Below, in pieces: positions 17,565 to 27,182 of a stretch of DNA of 64,000 nucleotides; the stretch's first letter is position 1, and every line of letters starts with the position of its first letter. Where the stretch lies: contig JAXMFT010000001.1 of assembly GCA_046347635.1 (NCBI GenBank), positions 124,001 through 188,000 of the forward strand, read 5' to 3'. This DNA comes from JAGVSZ01 sp019137045. Its GTDB lineage: Bacteria; Pseudomonadota; Gammaproteobacteria; Burkholderiales; SG8-39. Under the pieces are notes generated by a model. It made no database searches. It was given only the letters and a program-made list of their open reading frames with translations, and was not told the DNA's origin. Made by a program: the position numbers and the translations under genes.

Positions 17565-18689
17565 TCAGCCGCGCTTGACGACCTGGCCGTCGATGCACAC
17601 CAGGCTGCCGGCGATCACCTCGTCCTCGCGGTCGAGCTTCAGCGCGCCCGACTTCGGGTCGACCAGCAGGTTGAAGAAGTTGAGCAGGTTGCGCGCGTAC
17701 AGGCTGGAGGCGTCGGCGCCGACCAGCGCGGGCAGGTTGGCGAGCCCGACGATCTTCACGCCGTGCCTGACCACCACCTTGTCGCGTTCCGACAGCGGGC
17801 AGTTGCCGCCCTGCTCGACCGCCAGGTCGACGATCACCGCGCCGGGCTTCATCGCCTTCACCGTGTCCTCGCGGATCAGCACCGGCGCGGGCTTGCCCGG
17901 GATGAGCGCGGTGGTGATGACGATGTCCGCCGCCTTCGCGCGCTCGTGCACGAGCTCGCCCTGGCGCCGCTTGTAGTCCTCGCTCATCTCGCGCGCGTAG
18001 CCGCCGGCCGTCTCGGCCTGCTTCTTCTCCTCGTCGGTCATCGCCACCTCGACGAACTTCGCGCCCAGCGACTCCACCTGCTCCTTCGCCGCCGGGCGCA
18101 CGTCGAACGCCTCGATCACCGCGCCGAGTCGCTTCGCGGTCGCGATCGCCTGCAGGCCGGCGACGCCGGCCCCCATCACCAGCACGCGCGCCGCCTTCAC
18201 CGTTCCGGCGGCGGTCATCAGCATCGGCATGAACCGCCCGTACTCGTTCGCGGCCAGGATCACCGCCTTGTACCCGGCGATGTTCGCCTGCGAGGACAGC
18301 ACGTCCATCGCCTGCGCGCGCGTGATGCGCGGCAGCCACTCCATCGCGAAGCCGGCGACGCCGGTCGCCGCGAGCGCCTGGATCCCGGCCGCGTCGAACG
18401 GGTTCAGGAGCCCGATCAGGATGGAGCCGCGCTTGAGGTGCGCGAGCTCCGCCGTCTCCGGCGCGCGCACCTTGAGCACGATGTCGGCGGCGTATGCATC
18501 GGCGGCCGACGCGACGATCGTCGCGCCGGCGCCCTGGAACTCGGCGTCGGGCGCGGCGGCGTTGACGCCCGCCCCCGACTGCACGAGCACCTGGTGCTTG
18601 CCGCCGGCCGCGAGCTTCTTCACCGTCTCGGGGGTCGCGGCGACGCGCGTCTCGCCCGGACGAGTCTCGGCAGGAACGCCGATGCGCAT
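17565..18689 (-). CDS. pntAA: NAD(P) transhydrogenase subunit alpha, NAD-binding part
   Basis: 374 aa soluble subunit that binds NAD(H). The start MRIGVPAETRPGETRVAATP is the family N-terminus; GAGVAGLQAIATAKRLGAVI near 172 is the Rossmann glycine motif and the mobile-loop region KQAETAGGYAREMSEDYKRR follows near 233. The related alanine dehydrogenase lacks the adjacent membrane genes. ATG at 18689 is preceded by GGGGGATCTCC. The 159-nt gap upstream (18690-18848) must hold the operon promoter, but no clear -35/-10 pair was found there. Confidence 0.95.
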   Translation of the reverse strand: MRIGVPAETRPGETRVAATPETVKKLAAGGKHQVLVQSGAGVNAAAPDAEFQGAGATIVASAADAYAADIVLKVRAPETAELAHLKRGSILIGLLNPFDAAGIQALAATGVAGFAMEWLPRITRAQAMDVLSSQANIAGYKAVILAANEYGRFMPMLMTAAGTVKAARVLVMGAGVAGLQAIATAKRLGAVIEAFDVRPAAKEQVESLGAKFVEVAMTDEEKKQAETAGGYAREMSEDYKRRQGELVHERAKAADIVITTALIPGKPAPVLIREDTVKAMKPGAVIVDLAVEQGGNCPLSERDKVVVRHGVKIVGLANLPALVGADASSLYARNLLNFFNLLVDPKSGALKLDREDEVIAGSLVCIDGQVVKRG

Positions 18690-18848
18690 GGAGATCCCCC
18701 TCGTCTGCAGGAACGCCGGCGGTGTTGTTGTCGCGGTCCGGCGCTTCGAGCGGACGATGATACCTCAGAGCGCCGCGGCGCCAAAGAACGCCGCGTCCCG
18801 TTCGCGGCCCGGCGCCCGCGGCGGCGAGCGCGCGGAGATCCGCAGATC

Positions 18849-20348
18849 CTAGGTGCGGCCGGGAACGCGCCAGCGCCGCTCCGCGAGCTCGAACACCCCC
18901 TGCAACGCCAGCGCCAGCACCGCCGCCGGCACCGCGCCGGCGACGAGGAGCGCGTGGTCGTTGAGCGCGAGCCCCTGCACGATGCGCTCGCCGTAGCCGC
19001 CCGCGCCGATGAACGCGGCGATGGTCGCGGTGCCCACGTTGATCACCGCCGAGGTCTTGATCCCGGCGAGGATCGTCGGCCGCGCGAGCGGCAGCTCGAT
19101 CGCGAGCAGCGTGTCGCGCGCGGGCAGGCCGAGCGCGCGCGCCGCCTGCCGCACGCCGTGCCCGACGCCCGCGAGCCCGGCGTGGGTGTTGCGCACGATC
19201 GGCAGCAGCGCGTAGAGGAAGAGCGCGATCAGCGCCGGGAGCGTGCCGATGCGGTCGAGCGCGGCGATCAGGAACGCGAGCAGCGCGAGCGCCGGCACCG
19301 TCTGGATCACGCCGACCGCCGCGAGGATCGGCTGCCCCGCGGCCCGCACCCTGAACGCGAGCACGCCGAGCGGCACGCCGAGCGCGACCGCGGCCGCGAG
19401 CGAGGCGAGCACGAGCAGGAGATGCTGCCCGGTGAGCGCTGCGAGGTCCGGGCCGAACAGCGCCGCGAGGTAGCCGCGCTGTGCGGCGGCGGCGGCGCCC
19501 GCGCCGGCGTCGAAGAAGGACGCCGCCGCCTGCCCGAAGGTCTTCCCCTCGAGCTCGACCGCGGCGTTGAGCCGGATCATGCGCGCGGCGTCGATCTGCC
19601 CCGCGAGCGCCGCGAGCCCCTGCCAGGCGCGCGGCGCGCGCTGCGGGAGGTCGCGCCGGTAGAGGAGCACCGCGTCGTACTGCGGGAAGTAGCCGCGGTC
19701 GTCCGCGAGCACGCGCAGCCCGAAGCGCGCGATCTTCGCGTCGGTCGAGTAGACGTCCATCACGTCGATGCGCCCGGCGGCGATCGCCTCGTAGGCGAGG
19801 CCGTGGTCGAGCCCGGCCGGGGTCGCCTGCGGCAGGCCGTACGCGCGCCGCAGGCCCGGCCAGCCGTCGGCGCGCGCGATGAACTCCTGCGACAGGCCGA
19901 GCCTGAGCGCGGGGTGGAGCGCGAGGTCGGAGAGGGTGCGGATTCCCAGGCGTTCGGCGCGGTCGGCGCGCATCGCGAGCGCGTAGGTGTTGTTGAAGCC
20001 GAGCGGCACGCCCGCCCCGAGCCCGAGCGGCGCGAGCCGGCGGTCGAGCTCGTCGAGGGGCGGGTTGCCCTCGAGCTTGAGGATTTCGCGCGCGATCGTG
20101 CCGGTGTACTCGGGGTAGACGTCGATCGCGCCCGAGCGCAGCGCGGCGAACACGATGCCGGTGTTGCCGAGACCCGGCTCGAACTCGGCGCGCGCGCCCG
20201 CGCGCGCCGCCGCCTCGCGCAGGATCGCGCCGAGGATGTAGGACTCGGTGAAGCGCTTGGAGCCGACCACGACCGTCTCCGCCGCGCCCGCCGCCGCGCT
20301 CGCCGCGAGCGCGGCGCAGAGCACGAGCGCCCGCACGCCCCGCCTCAC
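18849..20348 (-). CDS. Fused osmolyte receptor and permease (OpuBC/ProW type ABC transporter)
   Basis: 499 aa protein with a signal peptide (to about residue 22, AAGAAETVVVGSKRFTES), then a QAT-family substrate-binding domain (about 23-270; GSKRFTESYILG, YPEYTGTI, DVYSTDAKI) and a ProW/OpuBB-like membrane domain (about 290-490; LLPIVRNTHAGLAGV, GTATIAAFIGAGGYGERIVQ). Such fusions import glycine betaine, choline or related compounds. No matching ATPase gene of this family is next to it: the gene upstream, overlapping by ATGA, is an exporter-type ABC protein. The cognate OpuA/ProV ATPase must be elsewhere if the importer works. Confidence 0.9.
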   Translation of the reverse strand: MRRGVRALVLCAALAASAAAGAAETVVVGSKRFTESYILGAILREAAARAGARAEFEPGLGNTGIVFAALRSGAIDVYPEYTGTIAREILKLEGNPPLDELDRRLAPLGLGAGVPLGFNNTYALAMRADRAERLGIRTLSDLALHPALRLGLSQEFIARADGWPGLRRAYGLPQATPAGLDHGLAYEAIAAGRIDVMDVYSTDAKIARFGLRVLADDRGYFPQYDAVLLYRRDLPQRAPRAWQGLAALAGQIDAARMIRLNAAVELEGKTFGQAAASFFDAGAGAAAAAQRGYLAALFGPDLAALTGQHLLLVLASLAAAVALGVPLGVLAFRVRAAGQPILAAVGVIQTVPALALLAFLIAALDRIGTLPALIALFLYALLPIVRNTHAGLAGVGHGVRQAARALGLPARDTLLAIELPLARPTILAGIKTSAVINVGTATIAAFIGAGGYGERIVQGLALNDHALLVAGAVPAAVLALALQGVFELAERRWRVPGRT

Positions 20349-22143
20349 GCGGCGACGCCCACGCGCTGCGCTGACTCGCCGAGAAACTGCAGCTCGGCGA
20401 GGCGCGCGTACAGCCCGCCCTGGCGCACCAGCTCGGCGTGCGTGCCGGTGGCGACGACGCGGCCGCGCTCCATGACCACGATGCGGTCGGCGTTCTGCAC
20501 CGTGGCCAGGCGATGGGCGATGACGAGCGTCGTGCGCCCGCGCATCAGGCGCTCGAGCGCGAGCTGCACCGCCCGCTCGCTCTCGGCGTCGAGCGAGCTG
20601 GTCGCCTCGTCGAGCAGCAGCACCGGCCGGTCGGCGAGCAGCGCGCGCGCGATCGCGAGCCTCTGGCGCCCCCCGAGAGCCGCACGCCGCGCTCGCCGAG
20701 GAACGTGTCCAGGCCGCGCGGCAGGCGCTCCACGAACTCGAGCGCGTACGCCGCCTCGCACGCCGCCCGCACCTCCGCCTCGCTCGCCTCGGGCCGGGCG
20801 TAGCGCACGTTCTGCGCGACGCTCGCGCCGAAGATCACCGGCTCCTGCGGCACCAGGGCGAAGCGCCGGCGCAGGTCGGCGAGGTCGGCGCGCCGCGCCT
20901 CCACCCCGTCCACCAGCACCGCGCCCTCGTCCGGGTCGTAGAAGCGCAGCAGCAGCTGGAACACCGTCGACTTGCCGGCGCCCGAGGGCCCGACCAGCGC
21001 GACCTTCTCGCCCGGCGCGACCGCGAGCGTCAGGTCGGCGAGCGCCGGGGCCTCGCGCCGGGCGGGATAGGCGAAGGTGACGCGCTCGAGGCGCACTTCG
21101 CCGCGGGGCGGTCGCGGCAGCGGCTGCGGCGCGGGCGGGGAGGCGATCGCCGGCCGCTCGGCGAGGAGCTCCATCAGCCGCTCGGTCGCGCCCGCCGCCC
21201 GCTGCAGGTCGCCCCAGACCTCCGCCAGCGTGCCCGCGCCGCTGCCCACGATCGCGGCGTAGAACACGAACGCGGAGAGCTCTCCGGCGGAGAGCCGGCC
21301 GGCGAAGACGTCGTGCCCGCCGATCCAGAGGATGGAGCCGATGCCGCAGAACGCGGTGAGCAGCACGGCGGCGAAGAGCAAGCCGCGGTGGCGGATGCGC
21401 GCGACCGCCACGTCGAGCGCGCCCCGCGCGCGCGCGGCGAGCTGGCGGCGGTCCTCGTCCTCGTGCACGTAGGCCTGCACCGTGCGCACCTCGTGCAGCG
21501 CCTCGTCCACGTAGGCGGCGACCTCCGCGATGCGGTCCTGGTTGGCGCGCGCGAGATGGCGCACGCGCCGGCCGAGGAAGAACGCGGGCGCGAGCGCCGC
21601 GGCGGTGCCGACGAGCGTCAGCGCGGCGAGCTTCGGGCTGGTGATCACGAGCAGCGCGACGGCGCCGATCATCATGAGCAGGTTGCGCAGGAACATCGAC
21701 ACGCCCCAGCCGATGACCGTCTCGATCAGCGTCACGTCGCTGGTCAGGCGCGCGACGATCTCGCCGGTCTGGCGCGCCTCGAAGAACGCCGGGGACTGCC
21801 GCAGCACGTGCCCGAACACCGCGACGCGGATGTCGGTGACGATGCGCTCGCCGGTGGTCATCATCAGGAAGTAGCGCAGGTAGCTCGCCACCGCCATGAC
21901 GAGCGCCACGGCGACGAACGCGGCCAGCGCGGCGTCGAGCTCGCGCGGCTCGCGGCTGCCGAACCCCGAGTCGATGACCGACCTCAGCCCCTGCCCGAGC
22001 GCGAGCACCGCGCCCGCGGCCACCAGCAGCGCGAGCAGCGCGGCGGCGATGCGCCACCGGTGCGGCGCGGCGAAGGCGGCGAGCCGCGCGAGCTGCGCGA
22101 GGTCGCGGCCCTGCGGACGGTCGGGAAGCGGAGCGGCAGCCAC
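20345..22143 (-). pseudogene. ABC exporter (MsbA-like half transporter), frameshifted in the signature motif
   Basis: Membrane-plus-ATPase half transporter of the MsbA/lipid exporter class, about 600 aa if intact. Frame 1 (22143 to about 20670) has six helices, then Walker A GPSGAGKST and the Q-loop region (VPQEPVIFGASVAQNVRYA). At the ABC signature the frame reads RLSGG and then loses register. A different frame continues with LAIARALLADRPVLLLDEAT, the H-loop AHRLATVQNADRI and a normal C-terminus ending at 20345. Against the usual LSGGQRQRLAIARAL the DNA lacks 4 nt (or 1 nt plus one codon) next to a run of six G (20669-20674). As written, the product ends at 20545 without Walker B. Assembly error or real lesion cannot be told apart here. 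Confidence 0.85.
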
Positions 22144-22196
22144 TGCGGTCGCGGACGGGGCCGGGTCGGGACGATTCTAGCCCGCGCGCAGGCGCG

Positions 22197-23858
22197 TCAG
22201 GCGCTGCGGAAGCGCGTCGTCCGGACGATCACGATCGCCGCCAGCGGCAGCAGGAACCCGAGCGCGATCGAGATCAGCAGCAGGTGGCCGAGCTGGCTGT
22301 AGTCCTGCGCCACCTGGATCGCCCCGGTGGCGTGGTCCTTCACCGCGCGGCTCACGGTGAACGCCTGGTTCAGGTACTTCGTGCCGAGCGCGGACGCCGA
22401 CAGCGCGAGGTTCGTGAACGAGGCCATGACCGCGAAATAGGTCGCCTTCAGCCGGTCGGGCGCCGAGCGCGCGATCCACGCGAGCATCGGCACCATCGCG
22501 ATCTGGCCGAGGGGGGACTCGAGCGCGGTGTCCACGAGCGCGATGAAGCGCGCGTCGACGACCCCGCCGGTGTGGCGCGCGGTCCACTCGTGCAGGCCGT
22601 AGTACATCCCGACCGTCGGCGCCGCGAGAAGGGTGCCGACGATGGTGAGGAAGCCGACCACGTACGCGATCGACCTCTCGGCCATGAAGCGGCGGAAGAC
22701 GAACAGGCCGACGAGCGTCAGCACGTTCGAGAGCAGCCCGAGCTTGGCGAGGAACTGCTGGTCGAACCTGAGGACGTCGATCGTCCACCAGCTGTAACCC
22801 GGGCCGGGGCCGGGCAGCGCGCGGAACACGAAGATCACGAACGCGGTGCCGACGAGCGTGGCGCGCGCCTCGGGCGAGAGCTCGCGCACCAGCCGCCAGA
22901 TCAGGAACAGCACGATCGCCATCGACGCGCCGAACACGATCTCCTGCGCCCCCGGCACCTTGCCCAGGCCGACGCTGAGGCTGACGACGGCGTAGAGCAG
23001 GCCGCCGCCGAGGATCCACCAATTGACCGGCGGGCGCTCGGCATGCGGGTTCAGCATCGCCGCGGCGCGCTCGGGCGCAACGCCGTGCGCCACGAGGCGC
23101 CCGAGGTCGCGGCGGCGCAGCCACCCGGCCAGCAGGACGCCGACGATCGAGACGACCGGGATCGCGAGCGCGAGCTGGTAGGCCCGGCGGTAGACCGCGA
23201 CCTTGTCGCTCTCGGACATCGACTCCACGCCGGCGAAGAGCCAGACGTTGAGGGCCGCGACCAGCACCAGGCCGCCGATCACCGCGACCCGGCCGAGCGT
23301 CTGCATCGTCGTGTGCATCAGCCGCAGCTCCGCCTCGGGCGTCGGCTGCCCGGTGCGGTCGAAGCGCGGCACCGCCTCGACCGTCATGGCGTCGGCGACG
23401 GCGTCCTGGAGCACGTACCCGATCGGGCCGAGCAGCGCGGCGATCACGAACCACGCGTCGGCGTCCAGCACGCGCTCCATCGCCGCGCGCTCGCCGATCA
23501 GCCCGAGCATGATCAGGAAGCTCCCCGCGATCAGCGCCGCGCCGAGGTAGACGAGCCCGGCCTTGCGCTTCCACATCAGGTCGACGAGGTGCCCGACCGG
23601 CATCTTCAGCGCCCACGGGATGCCCATCCAGAACGCGAGCGCGGCGAGGAACTCCGCCGACAGGCCGAGGTAGTCCTTGACGAAGAACTGGCCGGCGATC
23701 GCGGTGATGCCCTGGATGCCGTACGCCACGTACACCATGAGCGGCGGCAGGTACGTGAGCCGCATCTCGCGGCCGAGGTGCAGGAAGTTGCGATCGATCC
23801 AGCGCCACAGGGCGCCGCGCGCGCCGGCGGCGGCGGCGGCAGTGGGAGGAATCGGCAT
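22197..23858 (-). CDS. BT1/folate-biopterin-type MFS transporter
   Basis: Membrane carrier of 553 aa with about 12 helices. The motif GPIGYVLQDAVADAMTVEAV near 150 matches the 'QDxxADAxxxE' signature of the BT1 (folate-biopterin transporter) branch of the major facilitator superfamily, and WALKMPVGHLVDLMW near 68 fits the first loop (K-x-GxLxD). A long central hydrophilic loop separates the halves. The substrate is not known in bacteria of this group. ATG 23858 has no strong ribosome site. It stands alone between the ABC exporter and a DUF3617 gene, all on the minus strand. Confidence 0.75.
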   Translation of the reverse strand: MPIPPTAAAAAGARGALWRWIDRNFLHLGREMRLTYLPPLMVYVAYGIQGITAIAGQFFVKDYLGLSAEFLAALAFWMGIPWALKMPVGHLVDLMWKRKAGLVYLGAALIAGSFLIMLGLIGERAAMERVLDADAWFVIAALLGPIGYVLQDAVADAMTVEAVPRFDRTGQPTPEAELRLMHTTMQTLGRVAVIGGLVLVAALNVWLFAGVESMSESDKVAVYRRAYQLALAIPVVSIVGVLLAGWLRRRDLGRLVAHGVAPERAAAMLNPHAERPPVNWWILGGGLLYAVVSLSVGLGKVPGAQEIVFGASMAIVLFLIWRLVRELSPEARATLVGTAFVIFVFRALPGPGPGYSWWTIDVLRFDQQFLAKLGLLSNVLTLVGLFVFRRFMAERSIAYVVGFLTIVGTLLAAPTVGMYYGLHEWTARHTGGVVDARFIALVDTALESPLGQIAMVPMLAWIARSAPDRLKATYFAVMASFTNLALSASALGTKYLNQAFTVSRAVKDHATGAIQVAQDYSQLGHLLLISIALGFLLPLAAIVIVRTTRFRSA

Positions 23859-23908
23859 CGGGCTCGGGCGGTCTCGGACGGCGCCGCCGGCGCCCGCGCG
23901 CTAGCGGA

Positions 23909-24325
23909 TCACTTGGGGCAATCGCCGACGCGACGATACACGAAGCTCATCTTTCCGGCCTGCGCCTTGCCGCCACGCTCCGCGACGAAGTCCTGGGTCA
24001 TCGAGAAGTGGTCGGGGCCGTGGACCGTGAGCGCGATGTCGGCCTCGTACTTCGTCGGCCGGGTGCACGAGACGTGGAAGGTGCGCGTCGCGCCGGCGAC
24101 CTTCTCGCCGGAGCTCCGGCAGTCGCTCGACGGGTCGCCCTTCGCCGCGACGCCCTTCAGGTCCTTCACCATCGCCGGCGTGAAGCAGATCCTCTGCGAC
24201 ATGCCCTTGGCCGCCGACATGGTGAACTCCCACAGGCCGGGGCGGATCTCCGGCGCCTGCGCGGCGGCCGGCGCGGCGGCCGCGGCGAGGGCGGCGAGGC
24301 AGACGACGAGTGGGATCGGGCGCAT
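23909..24325 (-). CDS. DUF3617 family secreted protein
   Basis: 138 aa protein with a Sec signal peptide (MRPIPLVVCLAALAAAAAP, cut near AAAQA). The mature part starts EIRPGLWEFTMSAAKG, the hallmark of DUF3617 ('PGLWE'), and has cysteines at SQRICFTP, SSDCRSSG, HVSCTRP and GDCPK that may form two disulfides. The family has no known function; members are common and periplasmic in proteobacteria. ATG 24325 was chosen because the signal peptide starts there. Confidence 0.88.
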   Translation of the reverse strand: MRPIPLVVCLAALAAAAAPAAAQAPEIRPGLWEFTMSAAKGMSQRICFTPAMVKDLKGVAAKGDPSSDCRSSGEKVAGATRTFHVSCTRPTKYEADIALTVHGPDHFSMTQDFVAERGGKAQAGKMSFVYRRVGDCPK

Positions 24326-24432
24326 GACCGCTTCCGCAGGCGAACGCAACGCCGGACAGCCTAGGGAAGCGGCGGCGGCAGCGCAATCGGCGCGCCGGCG
24401 TGACTGCGGCGGAATGCGCGCGGCGCCCCGAA

Positions 24433-24699
24433 TCAGCGCGACCGGACGAGCGCGAGCTTCGGCCGGCGCTCGGCCCGGAACTGCTCGAGCAGCTGCGGCT
24501 CGTCCAGCAGCAGCCGGCTCTGCTCCACCCCGCGGTGCGCGAGCCAGGCGTTGAACTTCGCGCGCTCGAGCTCGAAGCGGAGGTTCTCCTCCGCCCAGCG
24601 CGCGATCTCCGGATCGGGATCGCCGAGCATCGCGGCGAGCTGCGGCGCGAGCTCGCGCGTGAGGTCGAGCGGAATGCGGCGGTGGAACGCGCTGGTCAT
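24433..24699 (-). CDS. Small hypothetical protein
   Basis: 88 aa, begins MTSAFHRRIPLDLTRELAPQ at ATG 24699. It is predicted to be mostly helical and charged, with no helix-turn-helix, cysteine pair or membrane segment that I can recognise. The frame stays open far upstream, but that part is antisense-like shadow of glcF and is left out. It lies behind glcF on the same strand with an 89-nt gap. It might be a real small gene; no family is recognised. Confidence 0.5.
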   Translation of the reverse strand: MTSAFHRRIPLDLTRELAPQLAAMLGDPDPEIARWAEENLRFELERAKFNAWLAHRGVEQSRLLLDEPQLLEQFRAERRPKLALVRSR

Positions 24700-24788
24700 G
24701 GCGCCGAAATTCGCACGCGCGCCCGCACGCGTCCAGCGCGCGCGCCGGATTTTTCCGGGGCTGCAACGAAGATTTACGATCGCGCCCG

Positions 24789-26018
24789 TCAGCCTCCGAG
24801 CCGCGCGTCGAGGTCGACGATCCAGTGCCGCACCGGCACCCCCGCCGCGGCCGCGAGTTGGGTCTGGCAGCCGACGTTCGCGGTGAGGACGGCCTCGGGC
24901 AGGCCGGACTCCAGCGCGGCGACGCGGTTCTGCTGCAGGCGCGCCGCGAGCTCGGGCTGCAACAGCGCGTAGGTGCCCGCGGCGCCGCAGCACAGGTGCA
25001 CGTCCGGGACCGGGGCGAGCTGTTAGCCGAGCTGCGCCAGCACCCCCTCGGTGACGCCCTTCAGCTGCTGCCAGTGCTGCAGCGTGCAGGGCGGGTGAAA
25101 GGCGACGCGCGGCCGGGCGCCCGCGCCGAGCAGCGGCGCGAGCCGGCCAGCCTCCGCCGCGAGCACTTCGGAGAGGTCCTTCGTGAGCGCGCTGATGCGC
25201 GCCGCCTTGTGCGCGTAGCGCGGGTCGTGCGCGAGGTGATGTCCGTACTCGCGCACGGTCGCGCCGCACCCGGTCGCGGTCATCACGATCGCCTCCGCGC
25301 CGGCCTCGACGAGCGGCCACCACGCGTCGACGAGGCGCCGCATGTCGGCGAGCCCCTCGTCCTGGTAGTTCAGGTGGAAGCGCAGCGCGCCGCAGCACCC
25401 CGCGCCGGGCGCCTCGACGAGCGAGATGCCGAGCCGGTCGAGCACGCGCGCCGCGGCGGCGTTCGTGTCGGGCGTCAGCGCCGGCTGCACGCAGCCTGCG
25501 AGCGCGATCATCCGGCGCGCGTGGCGCGGCGCCGGCCACGGGCCCGCCGCCGGGATCGCCCGCGGCAGCTTGCCGGCGAAGGCCGCCGGCACCAGCGGCC
25601 GCAGCCGCATGCCGAGCCGGGTGAGGAGGCCGAAGGCGCGCGCGCGCGGAAACACGGTTGCGACCGCGCGGCGCAGCAGCCGCTGGCCGAGCGGGCGCCC
25701 GACGCGCGCCGCCACGACCTTGCGCCCGATGTCCACCAGCGCGCCGTACTTCACGCCGGAGGGACAGGTGGTCTCGCAGCCCCGGCAGGTGAGGCAGCGG
25801 TCCAGGTGCAGCTGGGTGCGCGCGCTGACCGCGGCGCCTTCGAGCACCTGCTTCATGAGGTAGATGCGCCCGCGCGGCCCGTCGCGCTCGTCGCCGAGCA
25901 GCTGGTAGGTCGGGCAGGTCGCGTTGCAGAACCCGCAGTGCACGCACTTGCGCAGGATCGCCTCGGCGGCCTCGCCCTCGCGCGTGCCGCGGATCCAGTC
26001 GGCGAGCCGGGTCTGCAC
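24789..26018 (-). pseudogene. glcF: Glycolate oxidase iron-sulfur subunit, with in-frame TAA
   Basis: Fe-S subunit of GlcDEF glycolate dehydrogenase, 409 aa if read through. Two [4Fe-4S] motifs are intact (CVHCGFCNATCP near 25-36 and CLTCRGCETTCP near 75-86) and two CCG-type motifs are present (GAGCCGALRFH near 221; LCCGAAGTYALLQPELAARL after the stop). Codon 332 is TAA (25025-25023), between VLAQLG and QLAPVPDVHLCC. The downstream 78 codons stay in the same frame and match the GlcF C-terminus, including the second CCG motif. Homologues usually have an aromatic residue (Phe/Tyr) there, so a Tyr TAC or TAT to TAA change is the simplest history. Truncated protein would lack the second CCG domain half. 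It starts 3 nt after glcE. Confidence 0.88.
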
Positions 26019-26021
26019 CGC

Positions 26022-27086
26022 TCAGGCGTCCGCGTACATCCGCCCGCGGTTCAGGATGCCGCGCGGGTCGAACTCGGCCTTCAGCCGCCGGTGGATCGTC
26101 GCGATCGCCGGCGCGAGCGGATGGAAGACGCCGGCCGACTTGTCCCCGTGCCGGAAGAGCGTGGCGTGCCCGCCCGCGCGCGCGGCCACCGCGCGCACGT
26201 GGCGCGCGTCCGCGTTCGAGGCGAGCCAGCGCAGCGCGCCCCCCCACTCGACGAGCGTGCGGCCGGCGAGCCCGAGCGGCGGGGTCGCGGACGGCACCGA
26301 CAGCCGCCAGAGCGGCTCGGGGCCGGCGAAGAACGGATCGGTCTGCTCGCGCAGCGCGGACCAGAGGCGCGCCGCGCCGGCCGGCTCGACGCGCGCGCCG
26401 CCGAGCTTGTCCTGCGCGGCGCGCACCGCGGCGGCGGCGCCGGAGAGGCGCACCGCGAGGCTGCCGTCCGCGTACGCGGTCGCGCTGATCGGCAGCGGGC
26501 GGCCCGCCCACCGGTTGGTCGCCTCGATCGCCTTGTCCTCCGGCATCTCGAACTTCAGCGTCGCCTCGGCGACCGGCACCGGCAGCACCTTCAACGACAC
26601 CTGCGCGAGCACGCCCAGCGTCCCGAGCGCGCCGGCCATCACGCGCGCGACGTCGTAGCCGGCGACGTTCTTCATCACCTGCCCGCCGAAGGAGAGGTCC
26701 TGGCCGCGGCCGTCGAGCAGGCGCACGCCGAGCACGAAATCGCGCACCGCGCCGGCCGCGGCGCGCCGCGGCCCGGCGAGCCCGGCCGCGACCGCGCCGC
26801 CGACGGTGGCGCCGGCGCCGAAGTGCGGCGGCTCGAACGGAAGCATCTGCCCCTGCGCGGCGAGCGCGGCTTCCAGCTCCGCGAGCGGCGTTCCGCCGCG
26901 CGCGGTGACCACGAGCTCGGTCGGATCGTAGGCGACGATGCCCGCGCAGGCGCGCGTGTCGAGGAGCTCGCCCGCGAGCGACTGGCCGTAGAAGTCCTTG
27001 GTGCCGCCGCCGCGGATGCGCAGCGGCCGGCCCTCGGCCGCCGCGGCGCGGATCGTCTCGGCGAGCGCGGCCAGCGCGTCGCTCAT
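26022..27086 (-). CDS. glcE: Glycolate oxidase subunit GlcE (FAD-binding)
   Basis: 354 aa member of the FAD-binding-4 (VAO/PCMH) family, second flavin subunit of membrane-associated glycolate dehydrogenase. RIRGGGTKDFYGQSL near 23 and FGAGATVGGAVAAGLAGPRR near 88-107 are the FAD-site motifs; KNVAGYDVARVMAGALGTLG near 138 is conserved in GlcE. The C-terminus RGILNRGRMYADA is typical. It lies between glcD (96-nt gap) and glcF (3-nt gap). Confidence 0.95.
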   Translation of the reverse strand: MSDALAALAETIRAAAAEGRPLRIRGGGTKDFYGQSLAGELLDTRACAGIVAYDPTELVVTARGGTPLAELEAALAAQGQMLPFEPPHFGAGATVGGAVAAGLAGPRRAAAGAVRDFVLGVRLLDGRGQDLSFGGQVMKNVAGYDVARVMAGALGTLGVLAQVSLKVLPVPVAEATLKFEMPEDKAIEATNRWAGRPLPISATAYADGSLAVRLSGAAAAVRAAQDKLGGARVEPAGAARLWSALREQTDPFFAGPEPLWRLSVPSATPPLGLAGRTLVEWGGALRWLASNADARHVRAVAARAGGHATLFRHGDKSAGVFHPLAPAIATIHRRLKAEFDPRGILNRGRMYADA

Positions 27087-27182
27087 CGGGTCGCGCGCGC
27101 GGGCCGCGCCGCTGCGCGGCGCTCCCCCGTGCGCCCCGTGGTCACGGGCAGCGCCGCCTGCGGCATCGGTTTCACCTCGCGC

